This document shows positions 34,615-49,095 of a stretch of DNA of 64,000 nucleotides, in pieces. Within the stretch, counting starts at the first letter, position 1. Each line of letters starts with the position of its first letter. The notes beneath the pieces were generated by a model that did no database searches, was not told the origin of the DNA, and worked only from the letters and a program-made list of their open reading frames with translations. The stretch lies in assembly GCA_002105175.1 (NCBI GenBank), contig MCGE01000010.1:496001-560000 (forward strand), given 5' to 3'. The DNA comes from Absidia repens (taxonomy: Eukaryota > Mucoromycota > Mucoromycetes > Mucorales > Cunninghamellaceae). The translations under genes and the position numbers were made by a program.

Positions 34615-35080
34615 CTAAGTGAGTGAGGGAACCTGAGAATGGGAATTGTTGGTTTTTGATGGAGATGTTGTTATCAATCGGTGCATAGAAGGGTTGATCA
34701 GGCGTGACATGCGCGCTTCCTCCCAGCTTTGCAGTTCGCGTTGACTGAGCTGGTAAGTTGAATGCTGTTGATGCTGTTGTCGCATTTGTCGATGTTGCTG
34801 TTGTAGTTGCTGTGCCATGGCCACTATACTTCGAGGACTTGTTGGTCTGCTGTTGGTTGAATTCAAATCGTCGACACTACCTGCTCCACCAAGTCCACTA
34901 CTGAATCCACTTCCGCTTGATATCGTCGCACTGCTTTGCCGATGATTCATGACCGCTAGATGCCGTGATGTCAAGTTGCCGTTGAAATCCATCTCGCTGT
35001 TAAACTCCACCCATTGAAGGGACGCCACTGATTTGGAGCCCACAGACGCCCGAGCATTTGTATGCTGATGTTGCTGTTGC

Positions 35081-35135
<55 letters not shown>

Positions 35136-36948
35136 GCAGCTGATATTTCAAAATGTCATGATGCTGGGTATTTTGAGCCTTTGATTCGCCTATGTTGAGA
35201 AACTTCGATAGTCCAAACATGCTTGCTCGTGGTTTTGTTGCGCTGACCCCATGAGAATCCTCCGTATCATTTGTCGTTGCACCTGATGCATTGGTTGAAA
35301 TTGGTTGATTTTGGAAAGATGAAGATGATGAGATTTGTTCCTGGTGCTGTGATGGATCTGCGGTTGTATTGTTCTTGTTTTCGTTGGTGGTTGAAGCGAT
35401 GTCCAATGGCTTAAAAATGCTGAGTCGTAAACGCTCAAATGCTGCACTAGATCCCTTTTTCGCATCAATGTTGCTTGTGTCATTTTCGTTTTGGTCATGG
35501 CATGTTGTATCTGGTAATGTTGATTGATTGATATATAGAGAGGTGTGACGAGGATCGATGTTTCGGGTATTGTTGCTGTTGCTATTATCCATTGGGGTGC
35601 CAGCTGGCATAGGTGTTTCACAAACCCAATTCGTGTACAATTGCCGACTAGGACTGTCCAACAAATTCGGATGGTTGTTACTGCCGTCACTGTTGACGAC
35701 GACGGAGATGGTGCTGACATTTCCAAATGTTGATGTTTTTTTCGAGTTGACAGGAAGCGATATAGACGATCTAGACCCATCCGCACCACCATAACCGACT
35801 CCGAATTCGGATCCAAATGACATGTGACTGATGCGTGTTTTCGCTGAATCAGGTTGCTGAATGATACTGCTTCGTTGTTCCGTATGACTTTCGCTTGGTC
35901 GAGGAGGTGTTGATAAACTGAACCGTACTGCCCGCGAATGCAAATCGTAAGTGCGCTGTCGACGTCTGCGACGTTGATAAAATACGAAGAGGATGATGCT
36001 GACGCCCAATGCGATAATGACCGCAACTATAATTCCGCCAATGGCACCACCACTAATACCAGTATCACCATCACCATCCCGGGATGAGATTTGTGCCACA
36101 TTTTCCACTACCGAGGATCGCAATGTCAGTTGCCTTTTTCGAGAATGCTGATTGCCATTACTGAATTCGAATAATGAGCTTTGATCGTCCAAGTCAAATA
36201 TCATAGTGCCATTTTGTCCGCTAGATTCAGAACATTGTCCACCGTGTACCAGCATACGTGTTTCGGATAGCATCAGAGCATTGTGACCAGCACGAGGTAT
36301 GGAGTGAGTCAAAGGAATAAAGTTGACCGTCGTGTTGACATCATCAAGACGGAGCCACCAAAGATCGCCAAGTAAGATTGATGAGGCTGATTGCCCACCG
36401 TAAAGTATAGCATGAGTGTCATTCGTTGATATCATTGAAGCATAAATCCGAGGAGCAGGATGCATTACTGGTGATCTGTGTTTGAGAGGTTTCCAAGTAA
36501 GAGTGTCAGCGTTGAAAAGAGCACATTCCTGAGAAAAGGCATGGTGCTGGTGAGTGGCGCCAAAGCAGGTCAAGAGTTCCGTTGATAGAGGACGCGGTAA
36601 TACAATGGTAACATGACCCATTAATCCAGGTACATATAAATTGGTTCGCATTTCCAAGTTGGTCCACGATCTCGTATTCCAGTCCAGTTTCCAAATATCA
36701 GATTGTGGTATGTCGTCTTCAATGGTGGAGCCACCAATAAGGAAAATCATTGTGCTGTTTTTGGATTTAATCACAGTAGTGGTATGTGCGTAGCGTCTAG
36801 AAGGATATTGTCTTTGTTGCAGTGGTGAGGATGAAGAGGGTAACATGTAAGGTAATAATATAGAAGGTGGTGAGTATTCGGTTTGTACAATTGTCACAGA
36901 CGGTTGATCAGGTTTACCAAAAAAAGATACCAGGGCATTAGCGATCAT
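34615..36948 (-). CDS. Kelch-repeat single-pass membrane protein with poly-Gln
   Basis: The open frame runs from 37104; the first in-frame ATG is at 36948 (MIANALVSFFGKP). Kelch-like blades are visible: RRYAHTTTVI, MIFLIGGS, SDIWKLDWNTRSW, HAILYGGQ, GDLWWLRLDD, GHNALMLSETRMLVHGG. A Gly-rich transmembrane helix (GGAIGGIIVAVIIALGVSII) is followed by RRRRRQR, so the kelch part is extracytosolic or lumenal and the rest cytosolic. The long Ser/Asn-rich tail has a run of over 20 Gln (35070-35140). No signal peptide is visible, so an upstream exon encoding one may be missing. No neighbour gives a function; fungal proteins of this layout often act at the cell surface. Confidence 0.82.
35068..35140. 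repeat. GTT trinucleotide repeat coding for poly-Gln
   Basis: Plus strand (GTT)n with GCT interruptions; on the coding strand CAA/CAG codons giving a Gln run of over 20 residues in the cytosolic tail of the Kelch membrane protein. Confidence 0.9.
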
Positions 36949-37104
36949 GTGTGTAGTGTGTCCCGTAGTCGGCAAAAGATTTGAATCAAATATAATTGGT
37001 GAGGATGGGCGTGAGGGAGCCACTATATGTTGATGGTGATATTGCTGTTGATGTACAGAGGGCAAAGAAGTGACCACTAACTTCTGATTTTCAATAAAAA
37101 AAGT

Positions 37105-38232
37105 TCATTGCTGATTGATATTTTCGCAGGGTAATTGGTGCTATTTTCTGAATATATACGCTGCTGAAATAAATGCATGAAAAGAGATAATCAAGTGTAA
37201 ATGTTATTTAAAAAAAAAAAAAGCGGAAGAGGAACGAAAAAATCAAAAATCAAAATTTTAACGAGTTTTTTATTTTTTTTCTGCCATACTGAGTTTAAAA
37301 CATCTTGACAAATTAAAAATAGAAATCGTCTCTTGATATTGTCTACATAGTATTGCTACATCACTAATGAAATACCAACATGAAATTGATAGCTCTTCGA
37401 GCACAAAAAAGGTTAAACACGCGTTGACAATTATTTATCAGCAGCTCGAATATAAGCATCCGCTCGCTACAGAATATCTATTTATGTCAGCGGCAAGAAT
37501 AATTACATAAACTTTTTGTTTACTGATACTACTAATTCTCTGTACCATACATATACATAAGGAAGATATATCTAGTGACTGAGTCGACAATGTCGAGACT
37601 GCTTTTGGAAACACGTAGATTGGCATTTGGTAAGTTGGGTATCTTTTCTTTTATATAAAAAAAAACTTGTATATAAAATATGTATGATACTGTACTACAA
37701 ATTACTCTTTCATTGATTCCAAAGCACGAAGATTGATGATTTCTCAGCAGTAATTATTTACTTAGTTCGGACACAAGGTATCAGTCAGTATTTAACATGT
37801 ACAATATTCTTGACACTGTTATTTTTAGATCCATTCATTTGATGGGCTATGGTTATATTTTGTGCAATATTAATTTACAATTTTAACTGATCATCCCCAA
37901 CCCCACCCCCACTCCTGTTTTTTATATACGTTAGATGAGTGTCCAGGCGGTTTATTTATCGTCGGCATCAAAATATGCTATTCTATGTCTTCAATCCATA
38001 AAATTTCTTGTATGAAATGTTATTAGTAAATATATTAGTCCCAGTTATACTCATTCATTCTATTTGAATAAATATAGTTTCAATCCTATTTTATTTTTGC
38101 GTTTGATTATTGTATTGAAAAAAGTGACCCGATGAAACAAAAATTGACATTGAAACTCCGGCATATGTACTAATAAGTATTATACCCTCTTTTTTTTCGC
38201 TCTTCTTTCTTCTTCACTATCTTTTTATCATT
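37105..38232. other. Spacer between the Kelch gene and PFK-2 gene
   Basis: About 1.1 kb between divergent genes, AT-rich. It contains a possible two-exon micro-ORF at 37590-37753 (separate finding) and C/T-rich DNA before the PFK-2 ATG at 38233. A signal-peptide exon for the Kelch gene was looked for and not found in phase. Confidence 0.4.
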
Positions 38233-40512
<2,280 letters not shown>

Positions 40513-40519
40513 CAATAGA

Positions 40520-40521
40520 AA

Positions 40522-40592
<71 letters not shown>
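40520..40592. repeat. (TAG)n trinucleotide repeat in 3' region of PFK-2
   Basis: About 22 TAG units right after the PFK-2 stop codon at 40512, so within its 3' untranslated region. It cannot be read through in the PFK-2 frame. Confidence 0.9.
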
Positions 40593-41268
40593 TTGGTATC
40601 TTATCGCCTTATATATAGTTTTAAGTATATATCTTGTATCGTGATATACAATAAACAATTGTTTCGATTACACATTTTCCTTCTCACATTCTCACCATTG
40701 CCTTGTCCCTTTAGCTTATTTACTTTTGATGTAGTGCGCTCATTTATGTATACATCTTTTGTATTAAACACCAAGTAAACAATTTTTTTTATTACATACT
40801 GATTATTGTCTTTTATGGTTGTTATTTAGTACGGAACTTTATTGTGTCTACTGTATAAAATAGAATCTTGCTTGTATTTTGTATATGAATCTTTTAACTC
40901 GTCCTACTCAGTGAATGATAACAGGGACGTCAAGGGTGAAGAACAAGAGTCTAGGCTTCAAAACTTTAATTTTATGTACTAGTCATGACAACCGTGGGTT
41001 GTTCTTTTAACAAACAAAATAAAAAAGAAATCTTTTTTTTATTTGCGCCCAAACACGAAAATATTAATGATACAGAATAACAATATGATGATATGATTGA
41101 TTTGGCAAACCAAGGAAATGAGTCGGGAAGCACAATGATAGTATAATGATAATGATTATGATAAAATAATGAGAACATCAATAAGATTGATTGAATGAAG
41201 AATGAGGATATATTGTAAATGATGTCAGGGGTAAATGCTGAGAAGGAAAAAAAAATTCAGGGCACATT
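40593..41268. other. 3' intergenic region, no gene seen
   Basis: Convergent spacer between PFK-2 (+) and the zinc-knuckle gene (-). It holds AATAAA-type motifs (40647-40655) and AT-rich DNA. ORFs here are short and tyrosine/phenylalanine rich by composition. Confidence 0.4.
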
Positions 41269-41503
41269 TTACCGCAAGTATGGACAGTAATTCGGTTTAT
41301 GACCGTACTTCCCACACCAATTACTATAGAATCAACTGTTAGTGGACGTGAACAGTGTGTGATTAATTCAAGAGAGGTATTGCAACTCACCATTGACCAC
41401 CGGTTGTATTAATACCGGGAATATTCCCGTAGTTTCTTCCGCTTGGGAATCCACCTTTATGTTGAATACATGAAGAACACCGACGATCAGAATGACATGT
41501 CAT
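41269..41503 (-). CDS. Small zinc-knuckle (CCHC) protein
   Basis: Two exons, 41391-41503 and 41269-41323, joined by a 67 nt intron (GTGAGT donor, TTCTATAG acceptor). The 55-residue product starts MTCHSDRRCSSCIQHKGGF, has a Gly/Asn-rich middle, and ends with a perfect CX2CX4HX4C knuckle, CNWCGKYGHKPNYC, then PYLR. The first knuckle Cys codon is created by the splice (TG|T), which argues for a real intron. The N-terminal C-H-x4-C-x2-C group could bind a second zinc. Such knuckles bind RNA or single-stranded DNA. The gene was found by splicing by eye; it might also be the last part of a longer gene or a remnant of a retroelement Gag, though no element surrounds it. Confidence 0.6.
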
Positions 41504-42145
41504 CTTTTTTTTTTTTTCTTTTTTCCCAATCAAAGCAATTCGGGAGAAGTTAAAAGAGGATAAAGAAGAAAAGTGACCAGAATTTGACTTTTATTCTCAT
41601 GAGATTTTTTTTTCTTGACTTTGTTTTATTTATATGTAATCAATCCACACTGACCCCGCCTGTATTCTGTTTGTTTACTGTCAATCTAAATTCTTTGTTT
41701 GGTTAATCATCTATAAAATACGTTTTAAAAAGTCAAAAAAAAGTTTGTTTACTAGTTTGGTGATACGTGGAAGACCATATAATATTGCCCAAAGAACTCG
41801 TCGTCATTTGTAACGTCTAATGTGCACACAGACTATCAGCCAATGAACCCAATTCTTTTTTCGCCCAATTGCCCCTTCTTCTTTCTCCAACACAAGTTTC
41901 GAAATGATTTCCCACCCTCGATCCATTACCAGGATCATCACAAAAGTCATACAAAAACCAATCAAATAAATACATAAAGAGTTTTATTGAATAAAAAAAA
42001 GTAAGAAGTATAAGGTATCTTTCTATAATCATCATCTAGTAATTAGACGAAACTAAAATTCTACAACTACAGGTTTGCTACTGCCACTACGACAATTCAT
42101 CCCACCCTAAAATAATAACAAAATCGTAATCAAAAGACCAGCCAA
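41504..42145. other. Intergenic DNA, no gene seen
   Basis: AT-rich spacer upstream of the zinc-knuckle gene and downstream of the DUF202 gene. T-tracts at 41507-41518 and 41606-41613. A 72-codon frame at 41817-42035 has no domain. Confidence 0.4.
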
Positions 42146-43223
42146 TCAAGGTCTTTCTGTAACAATAACAATAAACATTGCTAACAAAACAGATAAAACG
42201 CATATCGATCCAAGTAAAACTGCCCCTCGACTTGCCGGGAATTGACCTTGAGTTAAAGCATATTGAGCATGGAAGTATCTTGCATTGGCAAAGTATAAAA
42301 AGACAATGCTCAAGGCCACAAAAGTTGCACCTAACGCACGTCCAACCACTATCTTGTTGCTTGATGAAGGATTCAGATGATATAGTTGAGTAATGGCTAG
42401 ATGAATGCAATAGAAATAAAGTTGAGTTAGGTAGCTAGCCAATCATCATTGTATTACACAAACAATAAACATCATCCCCATCCTCTTTTCTCTATTTTCC
42501 CATACGCCAGACGCACACACACGCATAATCATCATAATAATAAATAATAAATAAAAATCCGTCTCTTACCTACACCAACGGTAATGAGAGATAGTGAGGT
42601 ACGTAGCCATGCTAAAAATGTTCGTTCATTCGCTTTGTACATAAAAAGAATAGCAGTAAGTATCAATATCCAAGGACACCTTTTGAATGATTCTATTCAT
42701 TACCCAAGTGATCTCTTGCCACACTAGCCTTGTTCTCCAATAAGATTGACGTAGACAGTTTTTTGTACCATCCAAGGACCCAGCCAAATACCCGAAATTT
42801 GTGTCCAGCAGATTCTGTCGTGACCTTGGCTGAATGTGGAGTAGAGGGTTGTCGCTGTAGTCTTTGTTCTTGCTGCTGTTGTTCTTCTTGTTGTTGTTTT
42901 TGTTGTTGCTGCTGTTGCTGTTGTTGCTCCTGTCCATGTCGTTGCTGTTCATGATATTCTAATCGCATTTGCTCCTTTTCTTGATTCGTTTTTGTTCGTA
43001 CCAAAAAAGGGAAAGGAAAGTCATGAATGCGTCCTTCATCACTTGATTTTGTTGTCCTTGCATCATCGTCTTCGTCATCGCCTTCGTATCGTTTGGCACC
43101 TTTGTTCGTATGATCATCAACTTTGGCGAAGTTTTCTGATAAAACCGTCGAGGAGCTTGTGTCGTGGGGTATAGCTGTAGCGTTCATGGAGTTGTTGTCG
43201 TCATGGGCATGAGGATGTACCAT
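42146..43223 (-). CDS. DUF202 (YidH-type) membrane protein with poly-Gln N-terminus
   Basis: Three exons: about 42705-43223, 42571-42640 and 42146-42397. The N-terminal 170 residues are hydrophilic and acidic (MVHPHAHDDNN, YEGDDEDDDARTT), then Gln-rich (QEQQQQQQQQQKQQQEEQQQ). The DUF202 domain follows with its signature ARDHLANERTFLAWLRTSL, formed across the first splice (DHL|ANER), and three hydrophobic segments: SLITVGVAITQLYHL, VVGRALGATFVALSIVFLYF and AVLLGSICVLSVLLAMFIVI. It ends TERP. DUF202 also occurs at the C-terminus of vacuolar VTC proteins; here it is alone. Molecular function not established. Confidence 0.88.
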
Positions 43224-43789
43224 TGTTTTCTTTTCAAAAATAAAAAATAAAAATTGTGGAAAAAAGAAATGGAAAAAAAAAGTCGGGGAAGTCCGTATAA
43301 TCTAGTTTTATTTTCGGAGAACGTCACGCAGACTTTGTCATCATAGTTTTAATGGAATTCATAAAACAATAAAAATTGTAAAATAAGGGATAAAAGAAGT
43401 GATTTTCAAAAAAAGATATTCATTTGACAGGCAACCATTTATGCAACTTCGATCTTGGCTTTAAAAAAATGGCATAGGTTCGTCAACAAGCAAAATAGTG
43501 ATGGCACCATCACCCTTGAATTTCATTGGCTTTTCTCTAGTTTACGGCTATTTTTTTATGCGCCGGTTCAGTAAATACAGACAAATATAGAATCACAGTA
43601 AAGAAGGTATAAAGATACATCAAGATCAATAAAAAGTTCTTTATTAGAGTAATACGGGGAGGTGAGAGAATTGTACAGCAAAATAAAATAACAATAATAT
43701 ACTAACTACTAAGGTACATAAAAATTATGATTGAAAGATGAAGAGGAAAGTGAAGCAGAGGCATTGACTCTTCCCGATCCATGTTCCGT
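43224..43789. promoter_or_regulatory. Upstream region of DUF202 gene
   Basis: 566 bp between the DUF202 ATG and the Tvp18 stop. A/T tracts, AATAAAAAG near 43627 that could serve Tvp18 3' processing on the minus strand, and nothing coding. Confidence 0.35.
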
Positions 43790-44993
43790 TTAAACCACAT
43801 TGTCGGTACCAGTTCCGCCCAGAATTCTAAGCAGTAAAAAAAGAGTGAATACATATATTACCACCGTAAATATATTGGTCGTTATCTTTGTCTGTCTTAC
43901 CTGGAAGAAGCGAAAGCTTGACCCATAACCGCGGCAGCACCTTTAAAATACAAATCAGAGAAGTTATGTATGATTGACATGGCAGCTTTTAAACAATGCT
44001 ATAAACTTACCGTAAGAGATAGCACCGAGCAATAAGGTAACTGCAGCAGCAATCAAAGGAGTAGCGCCACTAAGAAGGTTGGATAAGAACATCACAACGG
44101 CAAATCTAAAAGTATAGGGAGATCGAGTGAATATACGACATAACACCTTTTTTTTTGGGGGGGAGGGAAGGGTTGGGGATTGGAGTGTTTAATTCACTTA
44201 CACCAAGTACATGACAGCCCGGAAGTAACAGTTTTCAAAATAAGAAATGAATCCATCCCTATACAAAAAATAATCATATACTAGTTAGCTTTCCGTTTTC
44301 CCTATTTCCACTACAATTAGTCGGTCGATCACTTACAATTTAGGGCTTGTTGGGCAGAGCTAAAGAGATAATACAGAATAGTGCGTAAGACATCGTCAAA
44401 TGATTAAATATTTTTCTTACCTTAAAGCATAGAGGTATTTCGACCAAAACCAGAAGAAAAGCAATCACCCTATAAAATAGTTCGGTACGTGTTTCAGTAA
44501 TCAGGTCATATAAATAATCCCTCGTATTTTTCATATTTACCATCCAACGATACTGAAAGCCCAGTGAGATGTAAAATCGACAATACCCAAAGCGATCAAT
44601 ACTATCACATAAAATGACAAAAATTGTAAGTATAACGAACCGATATTCATTTATGATGATGTTTCGTCGCAGCTTACAAATGATAGAGATAATACCAAGC
44701 CTGTAAAAAGAAGAATTAAAGATAGGTGAGTCGTTTATGCCAAGACTTCCCTCTGTCGCGACGGTAGTCCGACGCAAGTTATGTTCGTCTCCTATTCATC
44801 TAATAATATACTAACCACTCTAATACCACACACTCGATTACATTCCTTGTCCTTCATTCCCACTTGCCCTTTTTTTTTTACACGACCAAAGCTCGACAAT
44901 ATCCCCGGTCCCCTTTTTTCAATATTATTATTATTATTACCATTGGCCATAGAGAGAGAAATTCATAGATTTGGCTTCATCGAAACAACCCAT
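43790..44993 (-). CDS. TVP18: Golgi membrane protein Tvp18 (Cg6151-P/Flower family)
   Basis: Late-Golgi vesicle membrane protein. Built from about eight small exons: ATG at 44993 (MGCFDEAKSMNFSLYGQW), donor at 44940, then LGIISIIL, LIALGIVDFTSHWAFSIVGW, VIAFLLVLVEIPLCFK, LCPTSPKF, DGFISYFENCYFRAVMYLV, FAVVMFLSNLLSGATPL and a last part ending GGTGTDNVV. The NFS-YGQW start and the EIP-CPTSPKFD block are diagnostic of Tvp18. Four hydrophobic segments fit the family. Every join is in phase. The long frame seen at 44340-44777 is only intron read-through. Length is about 150 residues, as expected. Confidence 0.88.
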
Positions 44994-46180
44994 TTTTGCA
45001 AATATGTCTATATAACTTCTTTTTTAAATAACAGGGAATAAGGTAAAACTGAGGTTTTGTAAAAAACAAGCAAAGAAGAGAAGAAGAAAAACAAAAAAGA
45101 AAACTTGGTAAAAATGGAAATATTTCACTTGCCGCCAGAGCGGGTGACGGGGCGACCTCATTTTCTCGCCTTACCTGTAGCAGTAAAGAGGAGGCGGTGT
45201 TTAAACTATGCTTTGCTAAAATGATGGTCGTTATTTCATCATGCATTTATTTTTAAAATATCAAGCTAATAGTACAATCAACGGGACACTACAATAGTCA
45301 CTTGAAAATTCCGTATTTTTTTTTTACACAGCCTATACTGTACAATACTTAGCATTGCCCTGCCACCTTGGCGCGTTCGCTTTTATTTTGCGTAGTACGC
45401 TATTAGTGAAACTCGACAGATCATACTTGAATAACGACAAAATCTGGCTAGGCTAAGTACACATTTAAGAGTGCGAGACCGCACGCAGTCTGAAATTTAA
45501 AGACCACTCGGACTGCGGTTGTCCCCCCCCGCCCTTTGATTTTTACTTTCTAAAAGGTACAATACATCACCACTAACCCACCTGATCAACGTTTTGTTGT
45601 AAGCCATTCCGACTTGGCTTTTCATCAAAACATTCTCAATCTATTTTAACACTTAAAATCCGAAAAAAGTCCAAAATCTGGGGAAACCTAACTATGTAGA
45701 ACTCATATTATCGTCGTAAACGTGATATAGAATAGGGAGGAAATCAAACACCTTGAAGGGTCAATATTATTTGTTTTTGTGAAGAGCATTTTTTCTTCAA
45801 ATTGTTTTTTGTTCACATATATGGAATATAAGCCCAAATCGGCTGCAAGTGACTCTAATTACAGTCTACGTTTTAATTTTATTTGATATCGTCCCACAAA
45901 TTCTTACGTGTGTTTTAAAAAATGTTAAATGTCGTTTTAATTATTTGTTTCCATTGTACAAAAGAAAAGCCCTTCGCCTCAATTGAAACTTAAATACTGT
46001 AGACGATACCTCCCATATACAGTATCATCAAGACACACATATGTATAGTAATATAACATCGTGAATCACCATGGTATACAAATTAAAAAGTCACACTCTC
46101 ATATCCACTATGTAATAGGATCATTGAGATAATATGTCTCTAACACCAATTTTTGAAGCTCAGTGTATCAGAAAACATTT
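44994..46180. other. Gene-free region upstream of TVP18
   Basis: 1.2 kb without a credible gene. The first 200 bp, A/T-rich with GAAGAAGA, should be the TVP18 leader and promoter. TACTGTACAATACT near 45337 belongs to the palindromic motif noted elsewhere. A C-run occurs near 45524. Confidence 0.4.
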
Positions 46181-46184
46181 CAAA

Positions 46185-46640
46185 TCCCGCCCGCGTGATT
46201 TTTGGTGTTTGCCCTTTTTTTTCTTTCCTTTTTCCCTCCTCTTTTTTTTCTTCACCATTCAACTTCTTGGAGGTTATGATGGATTTAGATTAGTGTCAGG
46301 ACTAGTTTAGAAGCGTTTTAGACTCAGGGATTACAAGATGTATGGGGAAACCCTTTCATTTTGGATCTAGGATCTGAGGGCACCATCGGTTGGCTTTTTG
46401 AAGCCTTCATTAGCATAGTTTAGTGTTTGTATCTACATCTGAATAAAATATACTTCTTTTTCCATACTTTTTCAATGAAAACAATGTCCCATTAGTCTCT
46501 TTTATGTCTTATGCATTATATGCCTTTTTGACTGTCATCATCCCTTATGATTAGTGTTGACTGTCGCTGTGTTTCAATAAAAGAGCCCTTCAGTTGCTGA
46601 CATCAACACCATACTTCAACAACATCCTTTATATGATGGT
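46185..46640 (+). repeat. TIR arm, plus orientation (solo)
   Basis: Complete arm in the standard order: TTTCAAATCCCGCCCGCG, pyrimidine tract (46212-46252), ACTTCTTGGAGGTTATG, core with GATTAGTGTCAGGACTAG, GATTACAAGATGTATGGGG and ATTTTGGATCTAGGATCTG, CTTCATTAGCATAG, then GAATAAAATATACTTC and TTCAATAAAAG blocks. No inverted partner before NAPE-PLD, so probably a solo arm or a very large element. Confidence 0.8.
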
Positions 46641-46938
46641 ATCTAAGAGATCGGTTTTTCGCAAGTGTGAGACTAGTTTGAAATTGGGTATGAAAATTTG
46701 AGACAAGTAGCTACTACTTCACATTTTTACTGAATTCGCCGTAGCAATCTAATCCCTCGTTTTTGAAGTTAATTCTTAAACTGCTTCATTATTGTAAATA
46801 TTTGGACATAGTGTAACATGATAACCACTTTATTGATACAATAATAACAACAATAATAATAACAATAATAATAACAATAATAAAACTACAGCTAACAATG
46901 TGGAGTATAAAACTAAACTAATAATAAATCATTTTATA
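46641..46938. other. 3' region of NAPE-PLD-like gene
   Basis: Holds an AATAACAATAATAAT simple repeat (46840-46882) just past the hydrolase stop codon. Nothing coding. Confidence 0.4.
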
Positions 46939-48776
46939 CTAAAGATTGTTCTTTGTGCTCGACACATAACTTTCGCCCAGTTTCAACACATTAAAATCAT
47001 TAATCGAGTGACCACGTTTTTCTAATGCTAACTTGAGTCGCTTTGGAGGATCATGAGCAGGTTCGTCGGTCAATGCAAATGTGCCCCAATGAATACCAAT
47101 CTACATATTAACCAGAAAAAAGAAGAAATCAGTATAAAGCTCTGTATTCCTTGTTCCGATGGTCGTTATCTATCATATTTGTTTGGTTTCTTACCGAGTG
47201 CTTGCTTTTGACATCTTCATGGACACGAACGGCATCCTCGGGCGAACAATGGATAGTTGACATAAACCATCGAGGACTGTAGGCACCGATAGGGATCAAA
47301 GAGATATCAAAAGGACCAATTTCATCCCCAATATCTATAACAATAATATCATATACAATATCAGTACGTTCTCTTCTTTCTCTTCTTTCACTTCTTTCAC
47401 TTCCATCACCCTTTCATCTTCTGTTATACCTTTAAAAGCAGGACAATGAGGTAGTGTTTGCAAATATTCTTCATCGTGTTCATTTTCTTTTCCAGCAGTA
47501 ATGGGAACAGAGCGATATCCAGTATCACTAGTTAAGACGATATGAAAAGAAAGAGAGAGAATGATGAATGAGTTAACCGTATTTTCGTTTTCTATTCCCC
47601 CGCCTCTTGTTTTGGTGGTCAATTTACCCTCCAAAGAAAACCTTGCCCCTGTTGGATACGCCGTCATGAATACCCTCGACACACCAAGAAGCCCACAGCG
47701 TCTTGTTTCGATCCCAAAGAGTTCGACCGGAGAAATGCTGACACGGGGTGCATATAAGTTTGAGTTGATCATTAGAGGAAGATGCTGTCATTGAGGTTGA
47801 TTGTGAAAGGTCAAGCGTTGATGATTCCCACCAATCCAGTTCCACAACTCGGTCGTTACCAAAGCCATCCTTTTCGTTGCTAATTTGTCCAAACCATTCC
47901 TTATTGCCCAGTGGTACAAAAAACCGAGTATTTGGATTCTTTTTTGCCAATGATTGAATTGTTTCGGAATCCAAATGATCATAGCTGACAGCACACACGT
48001 ACAAAAAAAAAGTCAATATCAATAATATCTAGGCCAACCCATAATATAAAATACATATACACTTACTGGTTATGTGAGATCACAACGGCATCGATTTTTG
48101 GTAAATCATCGAGTTCACAAGGCACAGAAGTGTATCGTTTAGGACCAGCAAATTGAACTGGTGAGCATCTGATGATAAATAATAGTTAAAAAAAAAGTTC
48201 GGTAAAAATTACCCGTGTTCCGTGTCTGTTCCTTTTACCTGCAGGAAAAGATCGGGTCAAATAATACGTTAAAGCCGTTAATTTGCACAAGAGCACAAGC
48301 ACTACAATATAAAATAAAATAGACGCCTAAATACATGAGCATCGTTTCTTTTTATATGTATGTATCTGTGTGTATGTGTGAGTTTGTATGTGTGTAATGG
48401 ATACTTACTGCCCGAGCCATGTCACCACAATTTTTTCTTCCTTATCGGTAGTGTTATTACGCAACAAATCCCAGTCGATATTCACCTTTTCTGGTAAATC
48501 TTCCGGCCTAGCTTCTTTCACCACACGGGAGGTTTGCATTCCACCAATAGCCTTGAAAGTATCCATAAGGCCGTGTTCAGTGGCAGAGGACCAAGGATTG
48601 CGAAATTTTGAACCGTCATGGTGATCTTTGTTGGAGGAGCGTTTGTTCGATTCTTCGTGCTGTTGAGCCATAGCTGTTATAGGAGGAGCAAAGTTGTTTG
48701 TTAATAAAAGAGAAGCAGCAGAAATAGAGCAAGCAACTATAATAGGTTTACGGTGCTTGGTAAAAAAGCGTAGCAT
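46939..48776 (-). CDS. N-acyl-phosphatidylethanolamine phospholipase D-like hydrolase
   Basis: Metallo-beta-lactamase-fold enzyme that would hydrolyse N-acyl-PE to N-acylethanolamine and phosphatidate. About seven exons. It starts at ATG 48776 with [20 protein letters not shown], an N-terminal basic/hydrophobic anchor or targeting sequence. Family blocks: [53 protein letters not shown], the zinc motif SHNHYDHLD (HxHxDH, split by an intron between HNH and YDH), [42 protein letters not shown] and [19 protein letters not shown]. It ends KNNL. All metal ligands expected for NAPE-PLD are visible. Divergent from the Set9 gene. Confidence 0.92.
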
Positions 48777-49095
48777 AGAAACAGAAGGGCAAAGGGAAAA
48801 GAAAAAAGGAAATTCGAAAATCGACCAAAGAGAAATACCTTTAATTCAATCGCCGCCAAAGTAAAAAAAAATAAAATAAAAAAAAATGGGCATCACGGTC
48901 CTCTTTCACATTATTGACTCCGTGCCTTTCCTTGATCATCTTCTCTTTCGGTAAGTGTCTTCCTTGTTCACCTACTTTATACCATCCATCAACAAGTTAA
49001 CTCTATTCCTTTATACGCTACTTATATGCTTTTGTTGCTATCTCTGGATTAAAGTTGCCTGGCTGCTGTGATCTTACATTTGGCCAACCCACTTC
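48777..49095. promoter_or_regulatory. Divergent promoter of NAPE-PLD-like and SET9 genes
   Basis: 319 bp between two starts facing away, A-rich near 48858-48886 and C/T-rich towards 49000. It should contain both promoters. No defined site recognised. Confidence 0.4.

Noticed and set aside
35190..36026. 278-codon minus-strand frame
   Set aside because: Alternative frame of the Kelch protein exon; no domain.
44340..44777. 145-codon frame on the minus strand
   Set aside because: It is read-through of several TVP18 introns; the spliced model gives the conserved Tvp18 blocks.
44977..45246. 89-codon frame upstream of TVP18
   Set aside because: Spans the TVP18 leader and its first exon in the wrong frame; no domain.
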